Shown here piece after piece: positions 58,321 to 64,000 of a DNA stretch of 64,000 nt; position 1 is the stretch's first letter; each line of letters starts with the position of its first letter. The DNA comes from Ficedula albicollis (Eukaryota > Chordata > Aves > Passeriformes > Muscicapidae). The notes below the pieces were generated by a model. It did no database searches. It was not told where the DNA came from and worked only from the letters and a program-made list of their open reading frames with translations. The DNA lies in assembly GCF_000247815.1 (NCBI RefSeq), contig NC_021675.1, forward strand, positions 65,801,040-65,865,039, read 5' to 3'. Position numbers and translations under genes: made by a program.

Positions 58321-59017
58321 TCCAAGCAGAGACACACACACACTCAGAAAAGGCAACTTAAAGCCTCAGCCAAAGAACACGTATACTGGAAAATATATTG
58401 ATTAAATAACTTGTTTTCTTATCACAGACAAAGAATGCTCTCGTCCTTTGTAAGAAAGGGTTCTGCTCCTAGGGGAGGCTAACATCAAAGTTAATGTTGA
58501 TTAATGAGAATTTTTAATGATTTTTCTTTTTTTCCTTTGGTTTCTGAAATTGGAGGTCATTCCAACAAATATTTGGGAAAGAAGGCAATTGTGCTGCTAG
58601 GCCCTCCCAGAAGGAGAAATACTTTCTGTTAGAGAACTGGTGGAAAGCAGAGAGGGAAGGTGCTGTGAACACTTTTTGACTTAAATCCCAGTGTCTGGAA
58701 TTTAAAATGAAATCTCTTGGTGTTCTGCTCATACATACTCAGTTCAAACCTGCTTCCAAACCCTGTTTTTAAATACTGTTCTTAAATCCAGCTATGGAAC
58801 AAGTTAACAAAACATTTTTATTTCCAACAGATTTCTCCTTGGCCCTCCTAAAAGAAGTTTGTGTTTAATTTCGTGTCCATCAGACACCTTGTCCATCTAT
58901 ATTTCCTCTGGGACACTTTGGATGAGGTCTTGCCATTTGGTGGTTTCATGGCTGTGAATTCAGGGGACCCTGCTCTAGCCAGAGTAAACCTTCTGTCATG
59001 AAGATCCAAGCATTTGT
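58317..59017. other. Unique non-coding DNA, nothing recognised
   Basis: Short frames only (76 codons or fewer). Confidence 0.55.
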
Positions 59018-59134
59018 AATCAAATATAGAGAAGTCTGGGATTTTTTGGGGGGTAAATCTTTCATATATTGAGGACAATCAAATATAGAGAAGTCTGGGA
59101 GTTTTGGGGGGTAAATCTTTCATATATTGAGGAT
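59018..59134. repeat. Tandem duplication, 59 + 58 bp
   Basis: Units are 59018-59076 and 59077-59134, from AATCAAATATAGAGAAGTCT to CATATATTGAGGA. Differences fall in GGGATTTTTTGG/GGGAGTTTTGG, that is one substitution and one T of length. Confidence 0.96.
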
Positions 59135-62100
59135 CTGATGACGTCAGGGCATCTTGTACTCAGGAGTGACCCAGCATAGAAGATGCTGCTCACCTTTTCC
59201 CATAATCAGCTGAAACCAAACATTGAGGGGCAGGGTGTACCAAAGAGCCTTGCCTTAGGCAAAATCTGCCCCAAAACATCTTCTGTCTGGTGATATCTGC
59301 AGGACACAGAACATAAAAGGACCAGTGGTGGGCCAGGGTGGGCAGTATTGGAAAACTGCCAGGCTACAGAGTTGTGGGATTTGGATCATTTCTCAGTCAT
59401 GATTCAAATTCTCATATTCTTCCATCCTGTTAGAAGTGAAAGTCCTGTTACTTGGGAATTATTGGTTAGGCTTCCAGATCCTAAACAATTGCTTTAAAAG
59501 GGCTATCTTGGGTTATTTATGGCACAGCTGCAATTAGAAATAAATGGCTATAAAAGTGTCATTGTTGGTATCTGGTTCAGAAGCAACTTTCTTCTTCTCT
59601 CTTTGGTTTTTTTTTCTTCTCTCTGTTATTGGGGAGTTTCAGCCTCACAAGCTCAGCCAGAGATCTGAGATGTAAATGGGGTAATTTCTGGCTCAATAAC
59701 TGTTAGCAGTACTGAACTTTCCACCAGATAGAATCCTCCATCTAGGCACAGATTTATATTGGTAGGATCAGAGCCTCCAGCATATAAATTCTTTTGAGGC
59801 CAGTACTGCCTATATTTATGTTTTCAAAGTATCTCACTAAAAGGGGCCTTGGAGCCACATTATATGGGAATTAAATGTTATTTTAAATCAATGTGTTCCT
59901 GAATCTTTTATGCCATTTTGGCCAACCCTAGGCATTACTCTTGATAGAAAAACAACAATTTAATTTTACTGGTTAAATAATTCCTGACACCTTTCAATGA
60001 GGCAGTGACCAGAGATAGTGAAAATACAGCAACAAAAAGTATTTGAAACTTCAACTAGGAAGTCCAAATTAGGAGGAATGGATTTTGTGCCATACAAATT
60101 TGGTTACTGCATGTTTGGGACCGAATTGTATCATTATATTTTATAGTACTATAAAATGAAAAACTGTTTTTAACGAATCCAGTCCTAGCTGTCTCTTTTG
60201 GCTTGTCAAGTCCAAGCGTGCTGTGCACAGGATATAATTAGCTTGATGCACAAACTAGTGAAATAAATGGCCTTTTAATGAAGCTCAGAGTGAGCAAAGA
60301 AAAGAGTAGCCAAAGCAAAAAAAAAAAAAACCAACAAAAAACCAGTAATAGAACAGGAAGTCGAATAAAATTTCTTCTTGCAAATTACTTTTTGGCACTT
60401 TTTTCACCCTCATTTTGTCTCTGGATGTTTCTTTTTTTCCCCCCTCTTTTTCCTTGATTGTTCATAGCTTCCAGGAAGGCAAGCATGCTGCAGGCACAAA
60501 CTTCCCTGGTGGGGAGAACTTCCCATCATGTCCCAAATGGCTGCCATTTCCCATGTGCCCTCAAAACAAAGAGCCTTGCCAGCTCTCCCCTGGCCCCCTG
60601 GCTTGCACCTTGGACTGCTTGAAGAGGATTCCTGTTGGCCAGGCGGGCTCCAGGCTGAGCTTCGGGATGGGAGCTGGGACCTCTGAGCTGCCCCCTCTTC
60701 ACTGTGCAGTAATGTCATCCCATCTTCTGCCTTCCTTTTTCCTTGGAAGTGAAAAAACTCCTCCAGATCCTGCTGAGTTCTGATTCTGGTTCTTTCTCCC
60801 CAAGAAAGTGCAAGTTCAGTCCTGAACTTCACGATCTGTTTCCTCAAGAGCTGTCATTTGGAGAGGAACTTGTCTGGCTTTAAGTGACTTCAGTTCTTAA
60901 GTGCACAGAATTTGTAAAGAGCACAAGTCTCATGCTGACTGTACATCCTGGGGATGTTCCTATTGAAAGGCCTTTCTGCTTCCACAATGTACTGAAAAAG
61001 GAAATGAATCACAAAACCCCAGTCCCCATGAGTTGGGCAGAGTGCAAGTGTCTCCTCATCTTTGTCCAAAGAAACTTTTGGCTCTGAGCCCTGGATCCTT
61101 TGAGCTCGTGGCTCCACTGCCTCCAGTGGCACTGAGTTTGGACATTTATGCTTTATATGGAATTAAGAGTCCTGGGTGAGCCAGGAGAAGGGTCCCCTCC
61201 AGCCCACAGGGTCACAGGGTCTGATTCTCACTTAGTCAAACACACAAAACAACAGCATCAAAAGCTCATAACAGAGACAAAGGTTGGAGGTTAAAAGAAC
61301 TGTCTGCCTGTCTCACAGAAATCCAAAAGCAGTTGTGCAATGGCAAACACATTAAAGTGTGAGTCAGCCCAGCATTTGGAGGGAAAACCAATCCCCTGGT
61401 GGACAGATACAGTGAGTAGATGGATCACACAGCCCACTGCCAACCTATAGTGCTATTTTAGGTCTCTTCTAATATATTATCTGTATTCAAACCAACTCTT
61501 GTGCCATGGACTGGGGTGTAACTTCCCTGTATATTGGGGTTTTGCCCCAGATCTCATTATTTCTCTTGCTACATTCATAGTTCTTTTTACTTTTTTATGA
61601 CTCAGCTCCCATTTTTATTAACACTGCCTACTTTTCCTCTTTTAAGCTTCCTCTTCCTCCCTGCTCACACCTCCTCAATCCCAATGTTTGCAGTAACTTT
61701 CTTGTTACTTTCCCCCCAGTTGGTATCCTTCTGACCAGTCAAACAAGATATTTAGGAGTTCTGTTAGTTTTTTCTCACCTGATCCCACACTCCGTGTTTT
61801 TTCAATTCAGTGCCAGTATCTGTACTCAATTATTTGTGTTATTTACTGGTTTGGTCTGTGTTCATATTTATGCTAGGTTTTTTTCCAGTTCAATCACTAC
61901 CCTCACCTACTCAGTTTGATGAACTCCTCGTTTGTTTTTTTCTAAGGACCATCTTCTCGAAATGCTCTCTGCCTTAGACATTTGTGGAAAATTCATCCTG
62001 GTGGAAGCTCAGCTGCTTTCTTCACTGGAAAAGTGAAGGTGTGTCAAGGCACTGGTGAAAGATTGCTTTAAAGGCAGTATTTGACCAGTCACCTTTTACT

Positions 62101-64000
62101 AACAGGTGAAGTCAGCATCTCCTTGCTCACCTTGTTACATGCAGCTTGTGGCAACATCTACAGCAGTCAGTATGTGGGAGAAATACAATTTCAGCTCTGA
62201 AATTTTACACACTGCAGTTATGAACTGTGAAACTATGGCAGGATTCCACCCAGAAACAGCTGGACTTGCCTGTGGATGAAGCAAGCCCTGTATTTTACAT
62301 CCATACTTGTCTTATCTACCACAAGGTAAGGATTTCTGGAAAATGAACCATCACTGCATTAACACACAAAAGCCTGCTGCTATCCTCACAAGAAGTATCA
62401 TACAAAGTAATGAAATTATCACACATATCCCATGATCCATTTGCATGCAGATTTTCAAACCCAGCTTGGCAAGTTTTCTTGGAAAATGTGACGTTTCAGG
62501 TGAATGAGCCATTTAGTTGTAAAATATTGCCTTTTCACAGAGCAGGATTAAATGTGTCTTGGATGCCAATCAGCTCACCCGGTGAAGAGAAAGAACAGAC
62601 CAAGCTCTTGGAGTGTTAAAAAGCTCCTCAGCTGCTATCCACCTTCCTGCTTTCCTTAAGCAGCCAGTCTGGTGGGGAGCTGGTTTTTGTCTCATGCAAA
62701 AACACTTGGACATGTGCAGAGGATGGCTTGAGCAAAGCAGCTTGCAGCAGAAGCCTGTGACTTCTTTCCTGGGAGCAGGACTAAGCTCAGTGGAGACAGA
62801 AATGAAAAATGAAAGGTTAATATTTTGGCTCCAAAGTCTTTCTGGCAGACTTGAGATTATCTGTGGATGTGTCAAGAAAAGGTCTCGGGACAGACTCCAG
62901 AGCCAAACATTTCTAAAGTGATTAGTGGTTTTTGGGAAGCTCAGCTGTGCAGTGTCCAGCTCACCTTGAGAGAAATCAGGTCCCTTTGCAGGGATGGAAG
63001 GAGTTAACTCAGTCCTCCACTTCCTACACATAAGAGGAATGAGCAAATCCTTCTCAAAGTACTTCTCCCCACCAAGACATCTCAGCAAGACTATTCTCAT
63101 TCCAGCACCAATGTCTGGGCCACGTTATCATTTGAGATGTTTTTGTGTTTCTGCTATTGAGTTCTAATTGCTTTCAGTGAAATCCCTCCCAGTGGAAAAT
63201 CAACAAAACTTTTGTCACCTACTTCAGCTGCACTGAGATTTCTCACATGTGAGTGCTTAGATATCAGCCTGCCTCTTCAGAAAGGCCTGGGAAACCACTG
63301 GCATGAGGACACACCATGCTTGAACATGTGCTCATCAGTCAGACCTCAAAGTTGGATTCGTTCAGGGTAAGACTATTCTCCCTTCCCTACAGGGAAAATG
63401 ATCTCCTCAATGAAATCTGTGGGGTAAATATAGTATAACAGAAGAGAAAGTCTGTCTAAAAATCAGCCTTTACAGTGTATTCTGATTTTATAGACATTAG
63501 CTCAGATCCAGAGTGTGCTGAAGACAAAGACTCTGCATCTTAGAAATTGCACTTAAAGTGTGAAGGGAGATCTTGGTTGTATGGGACATAAAACTCAAAA
63601 AAGGAAATTAAACATTGCCATGCAGCTAGGTACATAACTCAGCTGTGAATCCTCTGCTACTCTGCCTTTCCTCCAAGCCTCTCGTGTAACCATAGGCTGA
63701 AAACACACACCTGAAATGTAGGAGATTGAATCCAAGATTTGAAAACAATATTTCTCCTCCAGCTCCTCTATCCTTTTGTCCCCCAACCTGATGGATATTT
63801 GACTGGTGTACAGAAAGTGATAGGACTTCAATAGGGTGTATCTCTTCAATAACCTGAAGGTTTTCTGACCTCACAAACAAAGCATGAAGCGATAGTGCAG
63901 CCTCAGATGTGCTGCAGGGGATGTTCTCTGCAAGGACACGTCCACAGCTGACCTCAAAGGGCTGTGTCCCAGTTATCTGAACATCCCTTTGGTCCATAGG
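59135..64000. other. Unique non-coding DNA to the window end
   Basis: No repeat family or exon was recognised. Open frames of 122-176 codons (60410-60847 minus, 60415-60783 plus, 62570-63100 minus, 63626-63997 minus) are either open on both strands or compositionally ordinary, with no domain seen. An A-run lies at about 60319-60332. The 63595-63997 region has two overlapping minus frames and could be part of an exon cut by the window edge, but nothing supports that positively. Confidence 0.5.

Noticed and set aside
60410..60847. Frames of 145 (minus) and 122 (plus) codons
   Set aside because: Both strands open over the same GC-rich stretch, with no motif on either.
62570..63100. 176-codon minus-strand frame as a gene
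   Set aside because: No domain or conserved motif, and a plus-strand frame overlaps it.

Overview
This 64-kb window looks like vertebrate, most probably avian, intergenic or intronic DNA. The main evidence is transposon content. The clearest repeats are CR1 LINE 3' ends: RT remnants, antisense 'octamer' tails such as AATCATAGAAT, and 3' ends like TTCTATGATTCTGGGATTC. No mammalian Alu/B1/L1-type repeats were recognised. The CR1 tails at about 4.8 kb and 26.4 kb resemble young neoavian/passerine subfamilies. This assignment is inference from remembered consensus sequence; no search was run. I found no convincing protein-coding exon, tRNA, rRNA or CpG island. The open frames are short, overlap on both strands, or run through simple repeats.

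Layout. 1-4.8 kb: unique non-coding DNA with one A26 tract. 4.8-5.66 kb: a CR1 3' end caught in a 383-bp tandem duplication. 5.66-14.4 kb: unique DNA. 14.4-19 kb: several two-copy tandem duplications and a 43-base G run between two copies of a 35-bp sequence (15809-15921). 20.4-20.6 kb: an old CR1/L3-like 3' end. 23.3-23.7 kb: a 194-bp duplication with an A-rich end. 26.4-31.46 kb: an antisense CR1 split by a 3,223-base uninterrupted G run (27301-30523), with about 610 bp of CR1 repeated on both sides. 31.5-43 kb: unique AT-rich DNA with a CR1 tail (35.8-35.97 kb), an RTE/L2-like reverse-transcriptase fragment (about 40.5-40.77 kb) and a very AT-rich block (41.6-42.1 kb). 43.4-48.2 kb: four more tandem duplications, two of them abutting. 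52.99-53.71 kb: a perfect (CCTTCT) hexamer array of about 120 copies. 54.8 and 59.0 kb: two more duplications. 55.97-56.5 kb: an antisense CR1.

Most striking is how many near-identical, two-copy, head-to-tail duplications there are (about 16, from 29 to about 610 bp). In two of them the copies are separated by pure G. The G runs are best read as assembly or sequencing artefacts at falsely duplicated joins. The other duplications could be real recent tandem duplications or two haplotypes stitched together. Raw reads would decide. No gene system acting together can be described here.
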